Shown piece after piece: positions 16,961-25,125 of a stretch of DNA of 33,673 nucleotides. Location of the stretch: assembly GCA_022825595.1 (NCBI GenBank), contig JAJDWM010000258.1, positions 1 through 33,673 on the forward strand. Direction: 5' to 3'. This DNA is from Bryobacterales bacterium (GTDB lineage: Bacteria > Acidobacteriota > Terriglobia > Bryobacterales > UBA6623). A program made the translations under genes and the position numbers. Every line of letters begins with the position of its first letter. Position 1 is the first letter of the stretch. The notes under the pieces are model-generated. The model worked only from the letters and a program-made list of their open reading frames with translations. It ran no database searches and had not been told where the DNA came from.

Positions 16961-18163
16961 CTACTTCCGCTGCAGAACGCCCTCGCGGACCAAGCGTGTC
17001 ACGAGGGTCAGCTTGCCCTTGGCGTCCAGACAGTCGGGCAAGTCCCGGACGGCGAACTCGTCAGCCGTCGTGGCGAATCGCAGTGCCGGCCACACCCTGA
17101 CTGGCAACCTGACTTCACGGCCACTGAACCGCAGCAGACACGTCTCGCCCTCAGTAACGGATTCGGTAAGCAGCCCGGCTCTGTGCTTGACCCGAGATCT
17201 GAGCGTCAGCCGGTCTCCACGGAGGCGTTCGGTGAACAGGTCGGCGAAAATCGGAACGTCGATGGCTAGGATCTCGTCCTTGAATCGGCGCCACACGACC
17301 TCCGGGTCGAACCGCGACTGCACGACCGCCAGCTGCTCCCGAAACAGACGCGCTCTCTCTGCGACGGGGAACCCCTCACGGGTGAAGTCAAGGGGGAGAT
17401 TCCGGCGGAGCGATTCTTCTTGGAGTGCGGCCGCGTTTACGCTCTCGAGTAGGAATTCGGCCCAAGTGTAGGCAGTGATCCCGAGCGTGATGTGCAATGA
17501 AGCTCTATCCGTCGAACGGGCCGAGTGCATCAAACCGCGCGGGATGTAGACGGCGCTGCCTGGACCGAGCTCGAACTCGTCGCTGACGTCACCGGGAGGC
17601 GTGCCGCGTTTGAAGCGCTGTCCGCGAAGCGGCAATCTTACCTTGGTGTCATAGATCGACCAGCGCTTTGCTCCACTGACCTGCAGCACGAATACGTCGT
17701 GCGTGTCCCAGTGCGGAGCGAATCCCTGCGCCTCGGGTGGTGTGAGGTATACGTTGGCCTGGACGCGCGACGAGAAGCTCCGCCCGAGCTCGGCACAGAG
17801 CCGCGCGAGCGTCGGAACACGTCTTTGGAGCTGGCGGAAGATGACCGTTGCCCCACTGTCGAAGTGCCTGACAACTTCAAGGGGCTGAATCCTGCCGTCG
17901 CCGTAGGTGTACTTGCTGGAGGCTACGTCGCCGTCTCCCCGGACCAGGCTGATGTCGGGATAGCTGGCCGAGTGCGAACCCAGCACGGCGTCAAGGTCGG
18001 CGACCGAGAGAAGCTCGGAGTAGTTCAGCGACGTCTCGCGCCGAATGTGAAATGGCTGCTGTTCGTAGTATTCGCTTTCGAATTCCGCGGTCGACAGCGG
18101 ATCGATAAGCCAAGCGTACCAGTCGCGGTCAACCTCCAGCTCGGGATTCGGTTGGTCCGTCAA
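16961..18163 (-). CDS. Cupin-4/JmjC-like Fe(II)/2-oxoglutarate oxygenase (ribosomal-oxygenase-like family)
   Basis: ...DWYAWLIDPLSTAEFESEYYEQQPFHIRR...VQANVYLTPPEAQGFAPHWDTHDVFVLQVSGAKRWSIYD...FELGPGSAVYIPRGLMHSARSTDRASLHITLG: HxD (HWD) plus distal His on a cupin fold. The track ORF extends to 18643, but the extra N-terminus is antisense to repeats; start placed at a TTG near 18163 (uncertain). Confidence 0.8.
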   Translation of the reverse strand: MTDQPNPELEVDRDWYAWLIDPLSTAEFESEYYEQQPFHIRRETSLNYSELLSVADLDAVLGSHSASYPDISLVRGDGDVASSKYTYGDGRIQPLEVVRHFDSGATVIFRQLQRRVPTLARLCAELGRSFSSRVQANVYLTPPEAQGFAPHWDTHDVFVLQVSGAKRWSIYDTKVRLPLRGQRFKRGTPPGDVSDEFELGPGSAVYIPRGLMHSARSTDRASLHITLGITAYTWAEFLLESVNAAALQEESLRRNLPLDFTREGFPVAERARLFREQLAVVQSRFDPEVVWRRFKDEILAIDVPIFADLFTERLRGDRLTLRSRVKHRAGLLTESVTEGETCLLRFSGREVRLPVRVWPALRFATTADEFAVRDLPDCLDAKGKLTLVTRLVREGVLQRK

Positions 18164-18261
18164 CGGATGGGTTTTCCTCGCAAGGAGACCAATCGTACGC
18201 CCTTTTCGGGCAATAGTGTCCAGATTCGCACCACGCTCAAGCACGGCACGCTTCCTTCTTA

Positions 18262-18270
18262 TGCTATAGT
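18262..18270 (+). promoter_or_regulatory. Extended -10-like element TGCTATAGT upstream of the ESE-repeat lipoprotein
   Basis: TG-C-TATAGT about 35 bp before ATG 18305, with SD GAGGAG at 18293-18298. Confidence 0.4.
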
Positions 18271-18304
18271 CTCTGGAACCGTCGGAAATACCGAGGAGAT
18301 TGAG

Positions 18305-18634
18305 ATGCTGAAACCGGAAAACCTGAACCCAATCGAGAGCAGTGGCGAGTCTCTCACGGACGAGGACATCACAACCGTCCGGGTCGATCGTCGCTCGTTT
18401 CTCGCGCGCGCTGTCGCGACCGGATCGGTCGCGGTCGGCGTTGCCGTAGCCGCGGCTTGTGCTGGCGGCACGGACGCGGATAGCAGCGACGCCGAGGGCA
18501 TGGAGTCCGAAGCGATGGAGTCTGAGAGCGGCGAGTCCGAAGGCGGCGAGTCTGAGGGTACGGAGTCTGAAGGCATGGAGTCCGAAGGCGGCGAGTCCGA
18601 GGGTGCTGAGTCCGAGAGCGGCGAGTCCCAATAG
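18305..18634 (+). CDS. Small Tat-signal/lipobox protein with tandem xxESE pentapeptide repeats
   Basis: MLKPENLNPIESSGESLTDEDITTVRVDRRSFLARAVATGSVAVGVAVAAACAGGTDADSSDAE(GMESE..SGESQ). SD GAGGAG spaced 6 nt; twin-arginine DRRSFLARA; lipobox-like VAAAC. Confidence 0.75.
   Translation: MLKPENLNPIESSGESLTDEDITTVRVDRRSFLARAVATGSVAVGVAVAAACAGGTDADSSDAEGMESEAMESESGESEGGESEGTESEGMESEGGESEGAESESGESQ
18497..18631 (+). repeat. Nine tandem 15-bp repeats encoding (G/A/S)(M/G/T/A)ESE
   Basis: ggcatggagtccgaa/gcgatggagtctgag/agcggcgagtccgaa/ggcggcgagtctgag/ggtacggagtctgaa/ggcatggagtccgaa/ggcggcgagtccgag/ggtgctgagtccgag/agcggcgagtcccaa then tag. Confidence 0.95.
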
Positions 18635-18969
18635 CGAGACCACCGACCTCGACAGCGCGGCGTAGCCAAAGCGGAGCGGCGGCGATTGCGCGTGTTGTCT
18701 TTCCTAAGCCCGGACCCGGTTGGCCCTGTGCGGTGCCTAACGGTCCGGCTCTACCCGACGCTCCGTATCGTCGCACCCTCATAGACCTCGCGATTGGCGC
18801 CTCACCGGTCGGCATCCGCGTCTATCTGCTCCACACGCGGCATATGTGAGCACATCAAGGACCGAAGGCGAATTGCATCGGCAGTGGCCAGCAGGCGCGC
18901 GTCTCCTCTCGGACTGGCCAGCTGAGCACTGTGCCGGGGCCTGACGTAGCGCATTGGTGGTCCCTTGGC

Positions 18970-19398
18970 CTAGCGGCCCGCAAGCCCCACCAGCGGGGCG
19001 ACCGGAATCGTCGTCGTCACGGACGTCCCGTCCCAGAGTTCCGCTCGAAGCAGGAGCTTTGTACTGCCTCCAGCACTGGCGGGCACGCGGAGCCGCCCGC
19101 GACGGGCCAGCCCCGTTCCGACCAGCGTGGTCGGTGCGGCCTCCCCCGACCCTGCCACGCTGATCAGGAGCCGTTTGTAGTTGGGGCGCGCCTCGGGGCT
19201 GCTAATCCACGCCGTGAGCACCAGGTGCTCGCCGGGCGCGACCCGCTCCCGCGCGGTGAGCCGGAGCCGCCATGGTCCGAACGCCCCGCTGAACGCTTCG
19301 ACGGACTTGGGCGAGCGCGTCACGTCGTTGCAAAACTGGACTGTCAAGGCGAGGACCACTGCCAAGAACAGCCACTGCGGGTACTTCCACCTACCCAT
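18970..19398 (-). CDS. Hypothetical membrane-anchored/exported protein, second gene of PepSY operon
   Basis: MGRWKYPQWLFLAVVLALTVQFCNDVTRSPKSVEAFSGAFGPW...; N-terminal hydrophobic segment; start overlaps the end of the PepSY gene by 8 bp. Confidence 0.6.
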   Translation of the reverse strand: MGRWKYPQWLFLAVVLALTVQFCNDVTRSPKSVEAFSGAFGPWRLRLTARERVAPGEHLVLTAWISSPEARPNYKRLLISVAGSGEAAPTTLVGTGLARRGRLRVPASAGGSTKLLLRAELWDGTSVTTTIPVAPLVGLAGR

Positions 19399-20581
19399 GG
19401 AGCAAAGCGCCCGTTGGAGGTGGCGGCTCATTGGGGAACCCGCCGAGGGCTCTTGCAGCCTCACTGCGAGCCGCGAGTCGCCGAATGCGGCGCAAGTACA
19501 GCCAAGCCCCGCTGAGTATCAAGGCATTCAGCGCGAGGCCGAACACGAGCCAAATCAGCTTAGTCAGCAATCCGCCGAAATCGCCGAAGTGCAGGGGGTC
19601 GGCCGTGTCGACCCAGCGCCAAGCGAGCGACAGGTCCTGGGCCAGCTGGACGTTGACCAGTTCACCGCTGAAGGGGTGAAAGTTGACCTTGTTGGTGCGG
19701 TCGCGGACTAGGATGGCGTCGGTCTGGCCCTGAACGCTAATCACGTCAGTGCTGAACGTCGGGAGCCTGATCACGGCCACGCGCAGGCTCGGAACCTCCT
19801 GCCTAGACCTCGCGACAATCGCATCGAGGTCGGCCAGCGGCACAATCGGACCGTATGATTTCAGCTGGTCGCTGTTTAGCGTCGGCGTGCTGGTGTAATT
19901 GAAGTTCGTGAAATCGAACATCAGTTCTTCGACGAAGTACCAAGCGCCTGTGATCGCAATCACGGCGACGAACCACAGGGACCAGACCCCGAGGAGCTTG
20001 TGGGCGCTGCCCCAGAGGATGCGGACTCCGCGTGTGCGGTCCAGGATGAAGAAGCCTCTCCACCACTTGCGATACACAATGATCCCCGTGACCATCGAGA
20101 CAAGCATGGTCAGTCCGAAGAATGTGACCACATACTTGCCCGAACCGGGTAGGAACAGGTCCATGTGAAAGTTGCGCAAGAAGCGCTGCGCGGTCAGCCA
20201 GCTCGCTTCGCCCTGGATCTCGGCCGAATACGGATTCGCGTATACTCGCCAGAACTGATTGAGGTCGTGGCGCTGAACCACGGCTTCCACGGCGAAACCG
20301 GGCTCGACAGGTGCCTGCAGCCACAGGATGTGCGCTTCCGGATGCAGTGCTCGCACATTTCGGTGGATCGCCGACCATTCAATCGGACTGCTGCGCACCG
20401 GGGCACGCAGGGCGGGGTTGAGCAGCCAGTCAATCTCGTTACCGACCACTGCAAGGGTGCCGCTAAAGCAGATCGTGAAGAGCAGGATCGACAGCAGGAA
20501 TCCGCTCCACCCGTGCAGCTTGAAGGCAAAGCGGCGACTGAGCCACCGGGCAGGGGACCGCGCACTGCCGGATTTCGACAC
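19391..20581 (-). CDS. PepSY-associated transmembrane-helix domain protein (iron-reductase/PiuB-like)
   Basis: FKLHGWSGFLLSILLFTICFSGTLAVVGNEIDWLLNPALRAP...NFHMDLFLPGSGKYVVTFFGLTMLVSMVTGIIVYRKWWRGFFILDRTRGVRILWGSAHKLLGVWSLWFVAVIAITGAWYFVEE; typical PepSY_TM. Confidence 0.85.
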   Translation of the reverse strand: MSKSGSARSPARWLSRRFAFKLHGWSGFLLSILLFTICFSGTLAVVGNEIDWLLNPALRAPVRSSPIEWSAIHRNVRALHPEAHILWLQAPVEPGFAVEAVVQRHDLNQFWRVYANPYSAEIQGEASWLTAQRFLRNFHMDLFLPGSGKYVVTFFGLTMLVSMVTGIIVYRKWWRGFFILDRTRGVRILWGSAHKLLGVWSLWFVAVIAITGAWYFVEELMFDFTNFNYTSTPTLNSDQLKSYGPIVPLADLDAIVARSRQEVPSLRVAVIRLPTFSTDVISVQGQTDAILVRDRTNKVNFHPFSGELVNVQLAQDLSLAWRWVDTADPLHFGDFGGLLTKLIWLVFGLALNALILSGAWLYLRRIRRLAARSEAARALGGFPNEPPPPTGALLHG

Positions 20582-21578
20582 GTGACCCTAGGATGCCAGC
20601 TAGAGCGCCGGCAGGACGGATCGGTATCCGCCGTTCTGGCTGCCCGCACCAAGACCCGACTCAACGGGCCGAGTCGACTGCGCGAACCACGGATTAGCGA
20701 GTTCAGGCATCCGGCTGCGAAGCCCCGGCACCGGAACTCGCAGGAGAGCTTGACGGGCAACGGCAGACCGACGCGCTGCGAAACAGCGAAGCGGCGCCAA
20801 CAAAGGGACGGGGGAAATCGCGACCTGTTTCCTCTTGCTCATAGATGTCGATGTCGGGGGTTCGGTCGCACGATCGGAGCGAATCCGATAGCGGGCCGAG
20901 TGTGCGGTGGACGCTAGCGAGGAATCGGCATAGTCTGTCTTGCAAACGGTTGTGAGACTCTACTGTGAGCAGCAAACTTGAGGGCGAGGCCACACTAAAT
21001 CGGGTTTCCACGTTGGGCCGCCGACATTGGGATGCTTCTCGATCAATCCGCTAGAGGTGCCGATGCGGTGCACTTGGGCAGTCCCGCCGACGAAGAGGTT
21101 GCCGGCCGCATCGCGGACTGAAGAGAGGCCGTGAGGCGTCGGGAGCGAGGACTTGGCACTCCAGCCGTGGGGCGTTCCCCGTCCTGCGGTTCGTTCGTGG
21201 TGGGCCATGCAGTCGAGCGCATGGAGTGAGACTCATGAATCGCCATGGCCGATATGCGTTTCCGAGACATTCCGCCACGATTCGATATCTGGCTGGCCCG
21301 AGTCGGTTGTGGTCGATTCCCGCTGGGCAATGTGAAGTGCCCCGCCGCATTTGACCGTGCGGCAGGACATGACCCCGCGATGCCAGTGGTCGATGCTCCA
21401 GCTCAGCCGGTGCCACACCGGCACACGCTTGCCGCCCTCGCGGCTGCGCATTGGCAGGCTGGCCAGCAGGAACTACTCTTAAGACTCGGCCCCGCCCTGA
21501 GGCTCAAGACGCACACACACCAACTGGGGCTTCTGGTCCTCGGGCAGCTCGGCGTGATGGCCCGGCGGCCGACGACAG

Positions 21579-21610
21579 TTGTGTGATATTCTGTGTAGAG
21601 GAGCACACAA
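21579..21610 (+). promoter_or_regulatory. Candidate vapBC autoregulatory operator: 7-bp inverted repeat TTGTGTG ... CACACAA
   Basis: TTGTGTG (21579-21585) and CACACAA (21604-21610) flank ATATTCTGTGTAGAGGAG, covering the probable -10/SD and abutting the ATG. Confidence 0.5.
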
Positions 21611-21810
21611 TGGCAACGAATCTAGGAATCGATCCGGACCTGCTGGAGACGGCCCTTGCGATTGGAGGCGAGAAGACGAAAAAGGCCACCGTCAACCGTG
21701 CCTTGCAGGAGTTCATCGCTCGGCGACGGCAGAAAGGGCTGCTCGACTTGTTCGGAAAACTCGATTGGGACGACGGCTACGACTACAAGCGCGAGCGGAC
21801 GCGCGTGTGA
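21610..21810 (+). CDS. vapB: VapB-family antitoxin
   Basis: MATNLGIDPDLLETALAIGGEKTKKATVNRALQEFIARRRQKGLLDLFGKLDWDDGYDYKRERTRV; typical VapB with toxin-binding C-terminus; SD AGAGGAG. Confidence 0.85.
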   Translation: MATNLGIDPDLLETALAIGGEKTKKATVNRALQEFIARRRQKGLLDLFGKLDWDDGYDYKRERTRV

Positions 21811-22214
21811 GCCTGTTCGTCGACACCAGTGTCTGGTCACTGGCGCTTAGACGGGATTCACCTCCCGATGTCCCCGAAGTCGGGCGCCTATGGGACGCGC
21901 TTGAGGGTGGCGAAACTGTCTGCACTACCGGCTTAGTGCTTCAGGAGTTGCTACAGGGATTCCGTGGCCCTCGTCAGGAGCAGAGCATCATCGATCTGTT
22001 CGCTGGCATTGCGATGATCGTGCCCACACGGAGTGATCACATCGACGCGGCCATTCTGCGCAATGCATGTCGCCGTCAAGGCATCCAAGTCGGAACTATC
22101 GATGCCCTGCTGGCACACGTTTGCATCCGACACGGCCTGCTCATGCTAACGACTGATCGGGACTTTGGCTACATTGCGGGCTCTACGTCCCTTCGCCTCT
22201 GGCGGGTGGTCTAG
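21807..22214 (+). CDS. vapC: VapC-family PIN-domain toxin
   Basis: GTG start overlapping vapB stop (GTGA); SLFVDTSVWSLALRRD...LVLQELLQGFR...GTIDALLAHVCIRHGLLMLTTDRDF: PIN acidic residues D/E/D/D present. Confidence 0.9.
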   Translation: MSLFVDTSVWSLALRRDSPPDVPEVGRLWDALEGGETVCTTGLVLQELLQGFRGPRQEQSIIDLFAGIAMIVPTRSDHIDAAILRNACRRQGIQVGTIDALLAHVCIRHGLLMLTTDRDFGYIAGSTSLRLWRVV

Positions 22215-22550
22215 CCCGTGGAACAGAAGTGTCCGACACCGGATCCTGCAGAGCGCGCGGGAGAGCCGAGCTGAACTCCACGAAGTACGTGTCGTGGCCT
22301 ACTCCGGATCTGATTGGGAACACTCCCGCGTGGCGGACGGTCACGCTCCGCTTGCCCGAGCCGGTTCACCCACATGTCCCGATCACGAGCAATGCCGGGC
22401 GACGGGCCGCCAGCCGTAGAACAGCGAGGAGTCTCTCCAGTTGATGCCGAGCCTTTGCGAATGCCCAGTGCGTGGCGTCTCTCCCCAGCATGTTGGCGCC
22501 CCTGTGACGCAGGCTCCGTTCAATAGCTTGGGAGCAACGACCCCGCAGCG

Positions 22551-25004
22551 GTGTCGGGGCGTTGGATGATGGGTCCGATGCACGGAAAACCACTGAGGCG
22601 CTCATCTTGGATCCTAGTCGCGTGCTTCGTGGCCGGCTGTTCCAGTGCCGGTGGTCCGGAATTGGCTCCCGATCTGCCAAACGCCGGCCCGCGGCCCGGA
22701 AGCCCGATGCCGTCACCTTGGATCACTGCCGTCGAGCCGCACAGGGGCTTCAACGACGAACCGGCACTGGCGGTGACTCCATCCGGAGAGGTCTTTGTGG
22801 GCTGGATCAGTTATCGGGACGGGGCGGATACGCTGGTCATCGCCCGGTATTCGCACGAGCGAGATAGCTACTCCAAGGAGGCAGAGTGGATTGCGGTTGG
22901 CGGTACCGGCACATACCTCTTGGACCTCGACGCAGTTGCCACGGAGTCCGCCGCACACTTCGTGTTCGCACGCGAAATCGCCGGGGATTGGGACGTGTTC
23001 GCAGTCAGCGTGGACGCCGACGGGCCGTCCCCGCCCGTGCGGATCGCCGCGGGTCCTGCGTCTCAGATCAAGCCGGCAGCAGCTTGGCGAGCCGGCACCT
23101 TGTACGTGGCTTGGGAGAGCAACGAAGGTGGAATGCGCCACGTCCGGATGGCATCGCTGAGCGATGATGTCGTGTCACCGGCGGATAGGGTCAGCCCGGC
23201 CAGTGCCTCAAGCTACGGTCCCAGCATCGCCGTGGATCGCGAAGGCCGAGTCTCGGTCGCGTGGCACAGCTACGAAGGCCACAACTACGACGTGTACCTC
23301 CGCTCGAAGCTCGCATCCGGAGAGTGGGGTGCTGTGAGGCGCTTGACGACATCTCCTGGAATCGACCGGCACCCGAAGCTGCTCACCCACAAAGACGACC
23401 TCTGGGTCGTCTACGAGTGGGCCCGCATGGAGAAGTACTTCGTGGGCAGGACAGACCGACGCCACCTCGTTGTGGCGAGAGTCACGCCACATGGCCTCGA
23501 GGCACCCCCGGAGTATTGGGACTCCTCGCCTCTCGCGTTGAATCGGTCGGAAGCCGGCACGGCCGCGTTTGACTCGCGCGGGCGTCTGTGGATCGGGTAC
23601 CAACAGCCGCGCGAGCCCCGCGGCGGCTGGTCTGTGCGCGTCGTGGGATACACGGGCCAAGAATGGATCGGGCCCCGTGGGCTATCGCAGCGCAGGTCCA
23701 TGGACCGTGCCGCGCCGATCGCCGCAAAGGGTGACCGGCTCCTGGTGGCCTTCCAGGCGGACAACTTCTCGGATACGTGGTCGCAGTCGGACCCGGACTT
23801 CACCGACCGTGCCAGTTCCCAGATCCTTCTGGCGTCCGCTGATACGGGTCAAGCCCCTGCGGCCGCTCCTGTGATGCGATTGGCTCCCCTTGCGGAGCCC
23901 GACGAGCCTTTTGACCCTGCCACACTCCACCAAAGCTTCGGGGAGGACACCGAAACATCCACTATCGAGCACAACGGAGAGACCTACCATCTGTATTTCG
24001 GTGAGTTCCACGAGCACTCGGACATCTCGATTTGCAACCGCTGTGGCGACCAGTCGCTCGACGAGAACTACCAGTGCCGCCGCGACATCAACCGCCTCGA
24101 CTTCGTAGCCATGACCGATCACGGCTACAACATCGTTCCCTACCTGTGGAACTACTCCGCCAAGATGGTTCGGGCAAACTACGACCCCGGGCGGCTCGTC
24201 ACTTTTCTGGGCGAGGAATGGACCTCAAGTTTCGAGGACTACGACGAGGGCCGCCCTTGGGGGTACTACGGCCATCGCAATCTCGTGTTCGCAGACCCGT
24301 ACTTTCCCAAGTGGTGGACCGCCTACAACGGCGACTCGCCTGCGGATCTCTGGCGGGAGCTGCGCCGCATGAATGCCGACTTCGTACAGATCCCGCACCA
24401 GCTGGCCGACTCGGGGAACGTGCCGGTCGATTGGGACTACGCGGACGACGCCGCGCAGCCCGTCGCGGAGATCTTCCAGACTCGGGGCTCGTACGAGTAC
24501 GCCGGGGCTCCTCGACACGCCAACAACGCGACCGGCGAGCCGGGCAACTACATCCACGACGCGTGGGCGCGCGGCCTGAAGATCGGGGTGATCGCCAGTC
24601 CGGACCACGGTGGCGGACTGGGCAAGGCGGCCGTGTGGGCCAGGGCAAAGACTCGGGAAGGGATTCTGGAAGCTGTGCGGGCGCGGAGGACATTCGGCAC
24701 GACGGCAGCGAGGATTCAGATCGACTTTCGCGTCAACGGCCACTTGATGGGAGAGGTCGCTCAACGCACCGAGGGTCCTGTTTCAGTCACGGCTGTCGTT
24801 GGGGCTCCTCAGCCGATCGCGAAGATCGAGATCTGCCGCAATAACGAGTTCGTGTACTCGGCCTGGCCCGGCGCATCCGAGGCCGCGATCGAGTTCTTGG
24901 ACCGCGCGCCGATTGCCGGGCCCAGCTACTACTACGTGCGCGTCACGCAGGAGGATGGGGAGATCGCCTGGTCAAGCCCCGTCTGGATAGAGGAGCGCCA
25001 GTAG
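22551..25004 (+). CDS. Lipoprotein with N-terminal beta-propeller-like region and C-terminal DUF3604 domain
   Basis: Lipobox CFVAGCSS; propeller-like segments (SYGPSIAVDREGRVSVAWHSYEGHNYDVYLRS); DUF3604-like LYFGEFHEHSDISICNRCGDQSLDENYQCRRDINRLDFVAMTDHG...GVIASPDHGGG. Start may be a downstream ATG. Confidence 0.75.
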   Translation: MSGRWMMGPMHGKPLRRSSWILVACFVAGCSSAGGPELAPDLPNAGPRPGSPMPSPWITAVEPHRGFNDEPALAVTPSGEVFVGWISYRDGADTLVIARYSHERDSYSKEAEWIAVGGTGTYLLDLDAVATESAAHFVFAREIAGDWDVFAVSVDADGPSPPVRIAAGPASQIKPAAAWRAGTLYVAWESNEGGMRHVRMASLSDDVVSPADRVSPASASSYGPSIAVDREGRVSVAWHSYEGHNYDVYLRSKLASGEWGAVRRLTTSPGIDRHPKLLTHKDDLWVVYEWARMEKYFVGRTDRRHLVVARVTPHGLEAPPEYWDSSPLALNRSEAGTAAFDSRGRLWIGYQQPREPRGGWSVRVVGYTGQEWIGPRGLSQRRSMDRAAPIAAKGDRLLVAFQADNFSDTWSQSDPDFTDRASSQILLASADTGQAPAAAPVMRLAPLAEPDEPFDPATLHQSFGEDTETSTIEHNGETYHLYFGEFHEHSDISICNRCGDQSLDENYQCRRDINRLDFVAMTDHGYNIVPYLWNYSAKMVRANYDPGRLVTFLGEEWTSSFEDYDEGRPWGYYGHRNLVFADPYFPKWWTAYNGDSPADLWRELRRMNADFVQIPHQLADSGNVPVDWDYADDAAQPVAEIFQTRGSYEYAGAPRHANNATGEPGNYIHDAWARGLKIGVIASPDHGGGLGKAAVWARAKTREGILEAVRARRTFGTTAARIQIDFRVNGHLMGEVAQRTEGPVSVTAVVGAPQPIAKIEICRNNEFVYSAWPGASEAAIEFLDRAPIAGPSYYYVRVTQEDGEIAWSSPVWIEERQ

Positions 25005-25125
25005 CCGACGGCAGCCGACGTCGACACGCCGCGAAGGCGCATGCGCCCCAGACCCGGACCGCCTGGTTCGATCCCGGACGGACCGGTCGCTTCCACTGAT
25101 CTCGGCCTGACGGCCTGTCCAGACC

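Noticed and set aside
18497-18631. CRISPR-like array
   Set aside because: 15-bp direct tandem repeats without spacers, in frame with a coding sequence; not CRISPR.
17525-18634. 369-aa plus-strand ORF
   Set aside because: Mostly antisense shadow of the cupin-4 gene; only the C-terminal part from ATG 18305 has its own SD, Tat signal and repeats.
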